This document shows positions 36,440 to 48,626 of a stretch of DNA of 64,000 nucleotides, piece by piece. Under the pieces are notes generated by a model. It saw nothing but the letters and a program-made list of their open reading frames with translations. It was not told the origin of the DNA and searched no databases. This stretch comes from Torreya grandis (lineage: Eukaryota > Streptophyta > Pinopsida > Cupressales > Taxaceae). The stretch covers positions 211,501 to 275,500 of the forward strand of contig JARHVA010000158.1 of the NCBI GenBank assembly GCA_037957365.1. Direction: 5' to 3'. Positions within the stretch are counted from its first letter, which is position 1, and each line of letters starts with the position of its first letter. The position numbers were made by a program, and so were the translations under genes.

Positions 36440-37420
36440 TAGGATGAAGCCATGTGGTGAAGTCTAGGAAACTCAAGGGGTAAAAAGAATCTATGAAGTT
36501 GAGAAAAATATATCAAATTAGTGGGTTAGTAATATTATTCCATGTGGAAAAATCTTAGAAACCTAACATCCTAGAGCCATCCACCAAGTTCAAAGCAATA
36601 AGTCCCTCAAGTGAGCAAGAAGGAGACACATGGTGAATTCTGGGAGACTTTAAATCCAAGAAAGGACATTGCCCAAAATTATGAGAGGAAAGGGAGAGGA
36701 CACATGAAGTGATGTATATCCCATAAAAATTAAGATAATGCCATGTGGCATTCAAGGGGTGAATCCAAACCATAACTTTAAATCATAAAAAATGACTTAA
36801 GTGTTGAATAATGTCAAAGATAAAACTTGTGAAGGGAGATTTTGATACTTAGCCAAATTTATTCATTTTTCACCTATAGAGACACGTGTCATAATGACAT
36901 GGCCCTATACTTATGAAAATATTTAGTGAGACTTATTCAATTTTAAAAAAAGTTTTCTGGGCAAATTCCATATCAACAAGCTCCCTAGTAATCAAGCAAG
37001 ATGATGCTACATGGAAAAATTCTAAAGACCAAACCCCCTAAAAACATATATGTAGTTCTAAAAGTGTGTCAATGAGTATGTGGGATGATGCCACATGGCA
37101 TAATCTTAGTAACCTGGGGTCTTGGATCATTTTGTATGAATGCAAAAATCTCTCAAAACTTTGAGTTAGCAAGATGATACCACATGGCACAATCCCTTTT
37201 CCTAATCTCTTGGATAGGTCTTTACATGACCTAGTAGTGTGTCAGAGCCATAAGTGGAAAGGATGATTCCATGTGTAAAAACTTCATTTATCTTTTGTAA
37301 TATTAGTCATCGCACACTTAGAGCTTCAACCAAGTAAAGAAAGATTGAGATGATGGCATGTGGCAATGCCAAAGACCAAAAAATGAAGTGCCTATATAGG
37401 TAGATTAGCTACCAAGTGTC
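36440..37420 (+). repeat. U3 repeat array with GCCACATGG / CACGTG-like cores
   Basis: Variants of GATGATGCCACATGGCA.AATCTTAG recur near 36450, 36540, 36625, 36740, 37010, 37090, 37170, 37268 and 37357, about 80-270 bp apart. A perfect palindrome GACACGTGTC lies at 36881-36890, containing the CACGTG G-box core. A relative of the A0 array, in the same orientation with respect to transcription (ACCAAGTGTC at 37411). Confidence 0.5.
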
Positions 37421-37886
37421 AAAGTGAGAGATAATAGAAGCTAAGAAAAATATAAAAGTGAAGTCAAAGGAAAATACTTATATAATAAATACATGTGGTA
37501 GTGATGATGGCATCAATGCATTAACTTGAATTTGGTGGCATATCTAGTTGTCAAAGCTGTCAAAAGCCAAAGATCGATTATGTAACTAAATTTATTTAAA
37601 GAATAAATCATGAAGTGATAAATAAACTAAGGAATGAGCAAAAAAATTTGAATTAAAGATAATATAAACAACATCATTAGCCAAAGTTTGGCACACATAT
37701 AGGGATTAGGTCAGAGCATTAAATACAAAGGAAGGTTCAAGGAGATATGAGAGTCAATTACATAGGCATGGCCATGATGATCCTAAATATATTATCACTT
37801 CCTAACCCCCCTTGATCCTAATTTAAATTTTTAACTACCCTATTAGTGGATAAGACCAGCCAAGAGCTTGAGCTCTCCATTTTGGC

Positions 37887-37895
37887 CTATTTAAG
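37887..37895 (+). promoter_or_regulatory. TATA-like box in LTR of E
   Basis: CTATTTAAG in GGCCTATTTAAGTAGG, followed by a pyrimidine-rich leader. This is the only plausible core promoter in the LTR. Confidence 0.4.
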
Positions 37896-38643
37896 TAGGT
37901 AGAATTATAATCAAAAGAGGCCTCTCTTTTAGCACATAAATACTACTGAAATTGCTCCATTTAGGATCCCTATTTTGGGTATGATTGAACTCTACCTTTT
38001 TTTAATGATGTATTTTCAAGACTTTTGATCAATATAAGACTAAAATTTACCTTCCTTACATTGATATGCTTGTGTGATTTTGATGCTTAGTTAATCTAAA
38101 TTTTTGATAAAAGTTGTTCTTCCTATTGTATGTTCTTTGTTTTCACCTTGTTATCAATAGGTTCTATTTTATACAAGTTATATGTTGTGTTGACATTATC
38201 TAGGCTAGTGAGTTGTTTTGAAAACCAACTGATTATGTCTCATTTAAGGCCCTTCAGTTGTCCCTTCAATACCTTATGCATGGAATCATAACCTTGATAA
38301 CAAATATTGATGTATGAATAGCCTATTTCAAGGAGGGTGTAAGAAAGTTTTAGTCAATTTTGAGTCATTTATTTCTATTAAGAAGTTTTTATATAGAGCA
38401 TAAATCATTGGTACATCACCTTTATTATGTTTTTTAGGTTCTATTATATTCTCTTTCTCCCTTTTACTATAAGTGTTATAGTTTAGTATTAGTCCAGGTG
38501 ATCTATCAAAGCAAGTTGATCTTATCTGGAGGTTCACTCTAACTACAAGTGACCCATAGCCTTAAGTGTTCCCATTATATAATTTGAATGAGTAATACAT
38601 GAAAAACCTCCTCAAGGGTGTAATTAAGATTGATAATAGTTTT

Positions 38644-38661
38644 TAACATGCCCCATGGGAC
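38644..38661 (+). other. primer binding site of element E
   Basis: TAACATGCCCCATGGGAC, with TGG decayed to TAA. It differs from the A0 site (TGGCATGCCTGATGGGAC) mainly by transitions and has the same GTTTT lead-in after the LTR. Element F is inserted about 55 bp downstream. Confidence 0.6.
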
Positions 38662-39059
38662 CTTTGCTCAAATCCATTAAGTTATAAGGTTTTAGCTAAT
38701 AATTTGGTGCTACTGTATTGGAGAGTTATCATGATGATGTCATGGTGGTGTCATGGTGGTGTCCTTATGAGTGGATGAAGTGCCTTGATAGTCTATGTGA
38801 TAATTACAAAGTGTGCAATGTGTTTGTTCTTGTATGCTTGAAGGTAGCTTGGTTTATCTTCAGTTTTAACATGGTTAGAGATGTTCAAGGATGAGTATAG
38901 AGGATTAAGCATATGAAAGAGGCACCTAAGATGTTATATATGATTTGAGAGTGTATGTGTGTATAAATGTAATTCATCTGGTTATTCATATTTCTCATCT
39001 AGACACTTTGGGTCTAGTGGTATAAAATTTGATTAGATAGTTTGATGATGTCACCATTG

Positions 39060-39830
39060 CCACATGGGAAGGAGTCAAGGGGAGTTGGTCATATGGTTGT
39101 GACCATAGTAGTCCCTAGTTATTATGCACTAGATATAAAGTCATGCTTCAAAATATAGTCAAATATATGAGGGTGAAAAGTTATCTTATCGGTTATAATT
39201 GATTTTTTTCAATACTTAGCCAAATTTACAATTGCTCAAAAAGAGTTGAGTAAACATGTTGATGAGGTTAGAATTCACACATGTGGAGGTACCAAAAAAA
39301 AATGATCATATGTGTTTGTTTATTTTAGTTCCTAATTTATTTTCTCTAATTTTTAGATCATGTGATGTAGCACATCAAAATATATGCATATACAAAGTTG
39401 GGCTCCTAGGCAGTTTAACTGTGTTTTCCCATACTTAGCCAATTTTACAATATGGCAAAAAGAGCTAAGTGAGAATTTTAATTATGTTATATATTTCATG
39501 TGTGGAGGTTTCAAGAGAAAATGATCATATGGGTTTATTTGGTTTTGAGAAAAGATTAATTTTGCTAAATTTGAGATCATTCACTAAAGCATGAAAAAAG
39601 TTATGTTTGTTCAAAGTTGGCATCTCAAGTATATTTGGACATAATTGGCTCTATGATAGAAGTATTTTAGAAGGAATTTTAATGGCATTATATCTCTCAT
39701 GCATGAGGGTTCTAGGAGTAGTGTGTCATATGGTTACATTCTCCTTTGTGAGAAGATCATCTGGTCCAAATTTGAGATTCTATTTTAAAGTACCAAAGAG
39801 GTTTTTAAGGTGAAAAAATGGCTACTCATG
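39060..39830 (+). repeat. four U3 subrepeats of about 210 bp in 5' LTR of F
   Basis: Each copy carries a (C)ATG.GGAGG/AAGG..TCAAGG..... then TCATATGG/GTG block, found near 39075, 39285, 39503 and 39712. About 130 bp later comes AAAGTTGG(C/G)CTCCTCAAG-like text and TTAGCCAA(A/T)TTTACAAT. The same array is present in the 3' LTR (about 45.99-46.75 kb). Confidence 0.55.
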
Positions 39831-40969
39831 CATATTGAAAGGGTTCCCATAGTCATTTTTGAAAGATTTAAAGCTCAATAAAGATAGATAATGTGCATTT
39901 ATCTAAGAAGTTAGGAGGAAGTGACATGATGATAGGTGCATGATGTTTAATGATTGAGCAAAGTTACAGGATAAGAATCTAATAGTGAGTGAGAATTCAT
40001 ACAGATTGGTCATTAGTGAGTGTTGATCATTATTGACCTAGTAGATCCACAAATATTTATGGAGCATGTGGAGTTAACATTTTGAGATTATATGAGAGTA
40101 GGTCAAAATGATAGAGGTTTAATGTTTATCTTTGGTGTTATATGCATTAAATCTCAAGTAATATCAATGGTATGTATTCAATCTGAGCAATTAGTTCATG
40201 AGATTTGAGCATTGTGTTCGAAGGTTAATTGTGACCATTTGAATTTAACATAGGAAAAACTAGATCTCTATATTTCATCCATATATTTTTATAGAATTAG
40301 AATTTTCTAGTATTTTAAAAATAAAATATGAAGAGGACTCCATGGTGAATCTACTATACCTAATTTGAATATTTGAAAGTGTGTAAAATCAAATATATTG
40401 AGCCTAGAAGTTTACTATGTGTTCGTGCTTATTCTACAAGTGACCCGAGAAGGATATTCAAGCATGTATTGATGTTATTTTGATGTCTCATGATGAATTA
40501 CATATTAAAACATGTTGTAGACTCCATGAGGATGATTTATGTGGATTTTGGAGGTGTGATCAATCTCTATTGAGAATGAATAATGCTTAAGAAGTTGATT
40601 GTGTTTTTATTCATGGTGACTATGTGTACAAAATCAATGTTTGAGTTGTTTGAGAATGCACATAGATGAGCTAAGATATCTATGATATTTTGAGGATGTT
40701 TAAATGGATATAAATATTAGACCCATGTATTTTAAAGTGGTCTTGTGTTCTTTTTTTGCTTAAGGTAGTGATAAAGGAGTGAATGGGTTCACATGAGACC
40801 TATAAGGGCTACAAGGGCATTAATAAAAGGTGTAGTTCCTTAAGGGTGACCCATAGATGCTATGAATGACCTGTAGAGATTGTATTGAGTTGTGTCTCTA
40901 TGTGAGATATTCCTTAATGGATAAGGCATTCCTAATGGCCAACCAAGGTAGTGATTATCAAGATTGCTT

Positions 40970-40977
40970 TATAAATA
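40970..40977 (+). promoter_or_regulatory. TATA box in 5' LTR of F
   Basis: TATAAATA followed by GTGGAA, preceded by a conserved GTGATTATCAAGATTG. Identical box at 47910-47917 in the other LTR. Confidence 0.65.
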
Positions 40978-41686
40978 GTGGAACCAGAGATGATGGGTTC
41001 TAGATTTCTTATGAGAGATTAAAGAATGATTAGAGAGAGGATTGTGTGTGTGTTTTATGGAGATAAGGAGGGGTATAGTTACCTAAGGATGATTTCAATA
41101 TTATATCAATTTTAAGACTATTTATATGACTTTTTGGTCATAATTTTGTTGGGAGAATAGTTTTCTTGCATATTGAGTTTGAGTAAAGGTGAAGAGAGAC
41201 AAGCTGAGGTCCATCATTAGGTGTTGTTGACATCAATTAAGAGGTGGAAGTGTTTATATGTGTTATTTTGTTATATTATAATCTAAGGTGTTTTTATCCT
41301 CCTTTCAAGGTAAAACTTGCTAAAATTTTGGTTGTTTTTGTACCTCAACTAGACAAGTGTAGTATCACATTGTGGGATTTGAGTCTCACTAAATAGGGAT
41401 TGTAGTTCCTTGATCAGTTGTAACAAATATAAATTGGATCTTTTTATTATAGGATATTAGTCCAATTTTAGGTTATAGTGGGTTATATTCTCTAAGAGGG
41501 TTTCTAATGTATGTCTTATATTATGTGATTGATCTTGCATTATCTCTCTTTTTTATTGTTATGAATGATATGTATGCTTCATGAATGCTTGTGATAACTA
41601 GTTAAGTTTTCGGAAATATCAAAATTGAAGTTGGATTATTTGGGCTCACTAATTCAACCCATTTTAGTTATTTTACCTCTAATAAT

Positions 41687-41698
41687 TTTTATTAGAGT
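41687..41698 (+). other. primer binding site of element F (tRNA-iMet type)
   Basis: TTTTATTAGAGT, followed by GAGGCCC. It aligns to the standard Copia site TGGTATCAGAGC with two C-to-T changes and loss of the GG, just after the LTR end. Confidence 0.6.
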
Positions 41699-41759
41699 GA
41701 GGCCCTTTAGTAAAATCTTAAAGATGATCTAAGGTATAGTGGCTAGTTAGAATGTGCAA

Positions 41760-44190
41760 GCTGGTTTCTCTACTAATAAATCACTGATGTTCAATGGATC
41801 CAATTATGCATTTTGGAGTGATAGGATGAAGACATAAATTATGTCCCTAGGGTTTGATATATGGAAATGTATTATGGATGGTTATGTTTCTCCTATTACT
41901 CTTGCATCTAATGTTGTAGATAAGAAGTTTTTTGAGAACAAATCTAAGGCAATGAATGCCATCACTTGTGGTCTTACAGAAACTAAGTTTACCAAAGTAA
42001 TTCATTTCACAACTACCAAGGAAATATGTGATAAATTGAATAATATCTTTGAATTATATTCAAAGGTTAAGCTTGATAAGTTTTAGACTCACAGAAGACA
42101 ATTTGAAATTCTTAAGATGAACGAAGAAGATACTATGGCATCCTTTCTATAGAGAGTTGATGAGATTATGAATATCATCAAAGGTCTTGGAGAGAATATT
42201 GAAGAGAATACTATTATTAAAAATGTATTAAGGTCTCTACCCCCCCCTAATTTTGATCTAAAACTATTTGCTATAGAAGAGAGTCATGACCTTACTCAAT
42301 TGAAGATGGATCAATTGCATGGCACCCTTACTACCTATGAGATGAGGAAGAATGGTGATAAACCACCAAATAAGTAAGTAACATTCAATATAGAGATTAA
42401 TCCTAAGGATAAGTTCCAAGGTAAGAAATCCAAAGAGGATGACATATCTGATATTGATGATGATGAACTAATTTCTTTGATTACTTGGAAATTTAACACT
42501 AGCTTAGGGAAGTATAAGGGTAGATTACCCTTCAAATATTTCAAATGTTGAGAGATAGGACATTTTTATCAGAAGTTCCCCTCATAAGAATGAAAACAAA
42601 GATGATGAAGAGCATGATGAAGGCCAAGATAATGATAAGAAGACATACATGAAGAAAGGTTTCATAAAGTATAACAAAAAGAAGAGGTCCTTTGAGAACA
42701 AGAAGAGTCTTTACACTAAATAATATTATAACTCATCAGATGAGAGTGAATATAGTGACTCAAAATATGATCATGAAGATGATGGTCATGCTAAATATGA
42801 AACCTTGTTTATGACTGAGGAAGGAAGTTGCTCACATCAAAACAAGTCTACTTGGAGTGATTCAAATGATGATGAAAATGAGGGGGACTATGAGAATATT
42901 TTCATCAATGCTCTTGATGAACTAAAGATTGAGAATAAGCTCAATAAGAAGATGAAATATAAGATCAAAGACTATGAGGATCAATTTATTGTATATGAGG
43001 TAAGATTGAATGAATATGCCAAGGAGAATGAATATATGAGCAAACATCTCAGTTGTCAATTGGAAATTTTGTTTACAAGTCTAAAATCTAAAGAAGATGA
43101 ATGTTCAAGGTATGTTTCTAAAAATGAATTTTTTAAACCTAAGATAGAAAATACAGCTAGTAAGGTGAAGACATTTATGAGATTTGAAAATAGCTCATGT
43201 GATATATACAATATTATGAGTGGTCAAAATCATGATAGTGATAGAAGTGGTCTTGGATATGAAGAAGAACAAAACACTATAATTCTAGACAAGATTAAGA
43301 TCAATGTGAACCAAGATAATCATACTTTGAAGACAAATCATTAGACAAGGAATGAAGGTGCTAGAAGAGTAAAGATAAATTAGATCAGATAACCAAATGC
43401 CATGAGGTGTGAAAGATTAAATGGTTACTATTATACACGTAATAAATTTGGTCATAGGTTTAGAGAGTGAAAGAGACATATTAAAAATTAATTTGCATGG
43501 GACTATGATAGGGTTCATCAATCAAATGGTCTAAAAAAAATTAAGTGCTTTAATTGTTTTGATGTGGGATACTTTGAAAACCATTGTCCACATAAGACTA
43601 AACAAGGTGAGTCATTTTCAAAAAGGGGAGGTTGTTTTATTTGTCATGACATAGGACACATTGTATATTTCTATCCAAATAAGGTAAGGTAAGATACATT
43701 TATTATAAAAGGTATGGTGTATTACAATTGTGAATAGAGAGGTCACATTACTATGTTCTACAAACAAAGGCCTACAAGATAGAATAGATTTAATTAGACT
43801 CCTAGAGTTCAAGAAAAAAGGCAAGTTAACACATGGAATTCAAAGGTGACAAGGGTGTGTCATAATGAGACTATAGGTCCAAGTAATTTGTTTGCTATGG
43901 TGGATAATGCTTCAAAAGTTAAAAAGTACTAAGAGGTCTCATTGTCTACTCATGTTGAGAATGAAGAGATCAGGATCAAAGAGAATACCAAGGTGTTTAT
44001 TAAGGATAGTCCTAAGGTATGTATGGATCCAAGTGAACATCATGATGTTTTTGAGCATGTATTATGTAAAGAAAATCAAGAACATCAATTATTTGTGCCT
44101 AATGATGAGGTTCTAAGTTGTAAGGAATATTTTTTAGATGAAAAGGTATGTAATAAATCTATGTTGCCTCCATATATTATCAATTAAATC
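41760..44190 (+). pseudogene. Copia gag of element F with five zinc knuckles (degraded)
   Basis: The amino domain matches the Copia gag family (UBN2-like): FNGSNYAFWSDRMKT-type start, MSLGFDIWKCIMDGY, AMNAITCGLTETKFTKV, then IIKGLGENIEEN, VLRSLPPPNFDLK and DQLHGTLTTYEMR. An acidic, coiled-coil-like segment follows (42805-43344, 179 codons open: ...LDELKIENKLNKKMKYKIK...), ending ...SDRSGLGYEEE. Five CCHC knuckles (near 42540, 43430, 43550, 43640, 43715) each have at least one zinc ligand lost. The chain ends in an open run 43942-44187. Gag would form the particle and bind RNA. About ten stops are present. Confidence 0.9.
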
Positions 44191-45640
44191 ATAGAATAAA
44201 ATGAGAATGTTGTAGTGGATGAAGAAGTTATTTCTCCCAAGCTAAAGAAGAAGAAGAAGAATAACTACAAATATTAGATGAGCAGGAGGAGATGGAAGAT
44301 GAGGATTTGTTTTTATTTTAGAACATTAAGTTATAAAAGGTATTTTTATCTATGTTTCTTAAGAGATTCCTTTCAGTGGAGAATTAATTTTGTGTGCTCA
44401 AGATGATAATGCTAATTATAAAAGATATTTGGTTAAGGTGGAGCAATAAGTTCATGAACCTATTTCAGAGGTTTGTGAAGGAGTTGTAGTACAGAGTCAG
44501 ATTAGGTAGTTCTAGGTGGCTTAATCAGTTTGATGCATTTTCAAGAATTATTTGGTGCTCAGAAAGGTCTAGGCATTTATTTATAGTGTGTTCTAGGTGT
44601 TTTTGAGGTCTGAAGGTATGTATGTGCCAATTGAGGATTTTTTTAGTGCTTTTACTTTTCTCTATTTTTGGTTTAAGGGCAAGCAGGCCTAAAATGGGTT
44701 ATAGGATGTATGGGTTCACAAAGGTATGGAAGCTCAATTTTTTGGTCCTAAAGTGTGTGATGGATATCTCTAGGTGTGAAAGAAGTTTAAAAGGTGGATG
44801 TTGACTAGAAGGAGGTTTGTTGACCTTGCTTGTTTTGAGTTTCTAGGGTTTTGGGCTATGCTACAAAAGTGGTCTACCTTGTGAGTTGAGGTATGAGGCT
44901 TATTTATTTTTTGAATGGGAAAAATGGGTGGTCAAATCAAGCTTCATATAGATTTGAAGGTTTATGGTTCTCAAATTATTCAAATTTTTGTCATTATGGA
45001 GGGTTACTTAGCTAGTAAGTTTGTGAAAGAAGTATGTCTCAGAGAATAAGCATGTTGATTAAAATTCGTGTGCTTAATGGGGCATATTATAGTGCTCCTA
45101 ATATGAAGTTTTAGGTCTTAGAGATGAGTTCTCTAAAAATTGTGGGCTCTACAAGTTTCAATACAAACGTAGAGTTGGTTGTCATGGAAGTGTCTTGAGA
45201 AAGAAGGCTTGTAAGTATACATGGTGGTTCTTCATGGTGTATGGTGATTTGAAAATACTTAGAAGGTGAAATTTCTTAGAAAGGGGGAGTTGTTATTAGA
45301 TGTTTCTTGGTGAGTTACATTATATCTAATTTTTTTTTTGTGTTCTTTCTTCATTGGTTGTAGTGCTTCATTTAAGAGGGTGTTGGCATGGTGTAAGTTG
45401 AAGTTTGTCAAGATAGGAAGAGTTAGGATCAAGGTAAGGGGGAGTTTGTATCATCTTTCTAAGATGGTCCTTTCATATTTTGATAATCTTTTCAAGTCTT
45501 CAAGATTAGTTTGTGTTCACTTTATCATTGTGTCAAAGGGGGAGATAGATCCTGTTGGGAAAAAAGTTCCTGTTGTGAGAAATGCTTTGAAGAGAGAGAG
45601 AAGGTGAGATATATATTTATGGATGTTGAAATCAATGAAA
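44191..45640 (+). other. 3' interior of element F without recognisable pol
   Basis: Here an intact Copia element would carry protease, integrase and RT, but none of their motifs (GKGS-like, HHCC, YVDD) is visible in any plus-strand frame. Some frames are fairly rich in Gly/Val/Trp with many stops (for example near 44620-44800 and 45338-45607), so it may be eroded coding or plain filler. It ends in a purine-rich stretch before the 3' LTR. Confidence 0.5.
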
Positions 45641-45651
45641 AATGGGAAGAT
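45641..45651 (+). other. polypurine tract of element F
   Basis: AATGGGAAGAT immediately before the 3' LTR start TATTGGAGAG. A second purine run (AAAGGGGGAGAT near 45535) lies upstream but is not adjacent to an LTR edge. Confidence 0.5.
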
Positions 45652-48626
45652 TATTGGAGAGTTGTCATGATGATGTCATGGTGGTGTCATGGTCATCTCC
45701 TAGTGAGTGGATGAAGTACCTTGATAGTCTATGTGATAATGACAAAGTGTGCAATGTGTTTGTTCTTGTAAGATTAAAGGTGGCTTGGTTGATATTCAAT
45801 GTTGACATGGTTATAGATGTTTACAGATGAATATATAATATTTAACATGTGAAAAATTTCCCTAAAATGTTAATTATGCTTTGAGATCTTATGTGCACAA
45901 GTGGAATTCATATGGTTATTCATAGTTCTCATCTAGACACTTTGGGTCTAGTGGTAGAAAATTTAAGTAGGTAGTTTGATGACATCACCATTTCCACATG
46001 GGAAGGATACAAGGGGAGTTGGTCATATAGTTGTGATCATATTAGTCCCTAGTTATTATGCACCAAATTTCAATTCATGTGTTGAAGCATGGTCAAAGAT
46101 ATGAGGGTGCAAAGTTGGCTTCTCAATCAACATTCATTATTTTCCCATACTTAGCCAAATTTGAAATTTGTTATAAAGTGCTGAGTAATCATGTTAATGA
46201 AGTCATCATTCACATGCATAGAGGTTCTAAGACAAAATAATCATATGGGTTTGTTTATTTTAGTGCCTAGTTTATTTTCATTAATTTTTAGATCATACGA
46301 TGTATCATATCAAAAGATCTGCATATGCAAAGTTGGGCTCCTAGGCATTTTGACTGTGTTTTCCCATAACCAATTTTGAAATGTGGTAAAAAGAGTCAAG
46401 TGAGAATTTTGATGATTTTATATCCTATACATGTGAAGGTGTTAAGAGAAACTAATCATATAGGTTTGTTTAGTTTTGAACATATATGATTTGTGCTAAA
46501 TTTGAGATCATCTACTGAAGCATGACAAAAGTTATATTTGTTCAAGGTTGGCCTCTCAATCAAATTTGGACATAGTTAGCTCTATGATAGAATTTTTTTA
46601 GTAGGCATTTTAATGTCATTGTATCTCACACTACGAGGGTTCCAAGAGTAGTGTGTCACATGGTTAGATTCTCCTTTGTGAGGAGATCATCTAGTCTAAA
46701 TTTGAGATCCTTCATTGAAGAATAGAAGAAGTTTTTGAGGTGCAAAAATGGATACTCATGCATATTGAAAGGGTTCCCATAGTCATTTTTAAAATAATTA
46801 AATCTCGAGAAAGATCGACTATGCACGTTGCTCTAAGGATTTAGGAGGTAACAAGATGAGGATAGGTGCATGATGTTTAATGACTGAGAAAAGGTATAAG
46901 ATAAGGATCCAATGATGAGCAAGCATTCGTATAGATTGATCAATGGTGAGTGTTGATCATTATTGACCTATTTGATCCATAGAGATTGATAGAATGTGTG
47001 GAGTCAACATTTTAAGATTACACAAGATGAGGTTAAAGTGATAGAGGTTTAATGTTTGGCTTTTGTGGTATATGCATTAAATATCAAGTAAGATCATTGG
47101 TGTGTATTTTAGTTGAGAAATTTGTTCATGAGATTTGAGCATTGTCTTTGAAGGTTAACTGTGACTGTTTGAGTTCAAATATTTGAATTTAACATAGGAA
47201 AAACTAGAGATCTATATTTCATCCATATCTTTTGATATAATTCAAATTTGTTGGTGATGTAAAAATTAAAGATGAAGAGGACTCCATGGTACATATAATA
47301 AACCTAATTCAAAGATCTATAAGTGTGTATAGTCAAATTTATTGAGCCTAGAAGTTGACTATGTGTTTGTGCTTATTCTATAAGTGACCCAAGATGGATA
47401 TTCAAGCTTATATTGATGTTGTTTCGATGTCCCATGATGCATGAGCTACTATAAAATGTTTTAGTCCATGAGAATGTTATTTGTGGATTTTAGAGTTGTG
47501 ATCAATCTATCTTGAGTATTAACAATGCTTAAAATGTTGACTATGTGTTTGTACATGGTGACTGTGTGCACTAAGTTAGTGTTTGAGTTGTTTGAGCATA
47601 TACAAAGGTGAGATATGTTGACTATGATATTTTGAGGATGTCTAAAGGGACATAAGGAGTGGACCCATGTATTTTAAAGTGGTCTTTTGTTTTTTTTTGG
47701 TTGAGGGAGTGCTAAAAGAGTGAATGGGTTCACATGAGACCTATAAGGACAACAAGGGCCTTATTAAAATTGTAGTTCCTCAAGGGTAACCCATAGATGA
47801 TATGGTTGACCTATGGAGATTTTATTTAGCTTTTTATCCATGTGAGAGATTCTTTAAGGGATAAGGCATGCCTAATGGCTGACCAAGGTAGTGATTATCA
47901 AGATTGATCTATAAATAGTGGAATCAAGGATGATGGATTCTAGATTTTGTATTAGAGACTAAGGAGCGATTGGAGAGAGGCTTGTGTGTGTGTTTTATGG
48001 AGTAAAGGAGGGGTAGAGTGCCCTAAGGATGAGTTAAAGATCAAATCAATTTTAGGACTATTTTGATGACTTTTTGGTTATAATTCTATTAGGAGAATAG
48101 TGTTCTTATAGATTGAGCATGAGCAAAGGTGAACAAAGATAAGTTGAAGTCCATCATCAAGTGTTGTTGACATCAGTTAAGAGGTGGAATTATTATAGGT
48201 GTTGGTGTGATATCTCAGCATCTAAGGTGGTTATAGAATTCTTGCAAGGTAAAACTTCTTAAAAGTCTAGTTGTTGTTGTATCTCAATTAGATAGGTGTA
48301 ATATCACCTTATAGGATTGGAGTCTCACTCAATAGGGATTTTAGTTCCTTGATCAGTTGTAGCTGGTCTCAATTAGATTTCATTGTTATAGGATAATATT
48401 CCAATTGTAGGTTCTAGTGGGTTTTATTCCCCAAGAGGGTTTCCCATGTATGTCTTATATTATGTTATTGATCTTGCATTGTCTCTCTTACTTATTTCTA
48501 TGAATGATATGTATGCTTCATGAATGCTTGTGATAACTAGTTAAGTTTTTAGAAAGATCAAAATTGAAATTGGATTATTTGGTCTCATTAATTCACCCCC
48601 GCCTCTCAGTGATTATACCTCTAACA
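45652..48626 (+). repeat. 3' LTR of element F
   Basis: Direct repeat of 38716-41684 across its length, including the U3 subrepeats, the TATA box at 47910-47917 and the terminal ACCTCTAACA. This end keeps the canonical CA that the 5' LTR has lost. Confidence 0.88.
47910..47917 (+). promoter_or_regulatory. TATA box in 3' LTR of F
   Basis: TATAAATA with the same flanks as at 40970-40977. Confidence 0.6.

Larger units (their letters stand above)
35700..38638 (+). mobile_element. 5' LTR of element E
   Basis: The right edge (38638, GATAATA for GA.CA) is followed within a few bases by a primer site nearly identical to that of A0. Inside are a repeat-rich U3 (36.4-37.4 kb), a CTATTTAAG TATA-like box at 37887-37895 and a T-rich R/U5. 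The left edge is set only by the end of element C's protease near 35.70 kb. The partner LTR would lie beyond the window, because element G interrupts E. Confidence 0.55.
38716..41684 (+). repeat. 5' LTR of element F
   Basis: It starts TATTGGAGAG (TG decayed to TA) and ends ACCTCTAATA before the primer site. It contains four degenerate subrepeats of about 210 bp in U3, a TATA box at 40970-40977 and a U5 of about 0.7 kb. Small open runs such as 39256-39438 and 39607-39813 are readings of LTR sequence. Confidence 0.88.
38716..48626 (+). mobile_element. Copia-type, gag-only LTR retrotransposon (element F)
   Basis: Long direct repeats 38716-41684 and 45652-48626 (about 2.97 kb each, roughly 80-85 percent alike by eye) bound a 4.0-kb interior. 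The interior starts with a decayed tRNA-iMet primer site and holds a Copia gag. No protease, integrase, RT or RNase H was found. This fits TR-GAG type non-autonomous elements, which depend on enzymes from an intact relative. It is inserted into the leader of E. No clear 5-bp duplication remains (TACTG left, TAATC right). Confidence 0.85.

Noticed and set aside
39256..39438. Similar 60-codon ORFs at the same place in both LTRs of F (also 46191-46379)
   Set aside because: Both are readings of the same direct repeat, so similarity is expected; the frame is not longer than chance in either copy.
42335..42544. Minus-strand ORF of 69 codons
   Set aside because: Antisense shadow of the Copia gag of F.
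45535..45560. AAAGGGGGAGAT followed by TGTTGGG as polypurine tract and LTR start of F
   Set aside because: It looks canonical, but the sequence after it does not match the 5' LTR; homology between the LTRs starts only at 45652.
45338..45830. Overlapping plus-strand ORFs at the 3' end of F
   Set aside because: They cross the polypurine tract and LTR boundary and share no domain with Copia pol.
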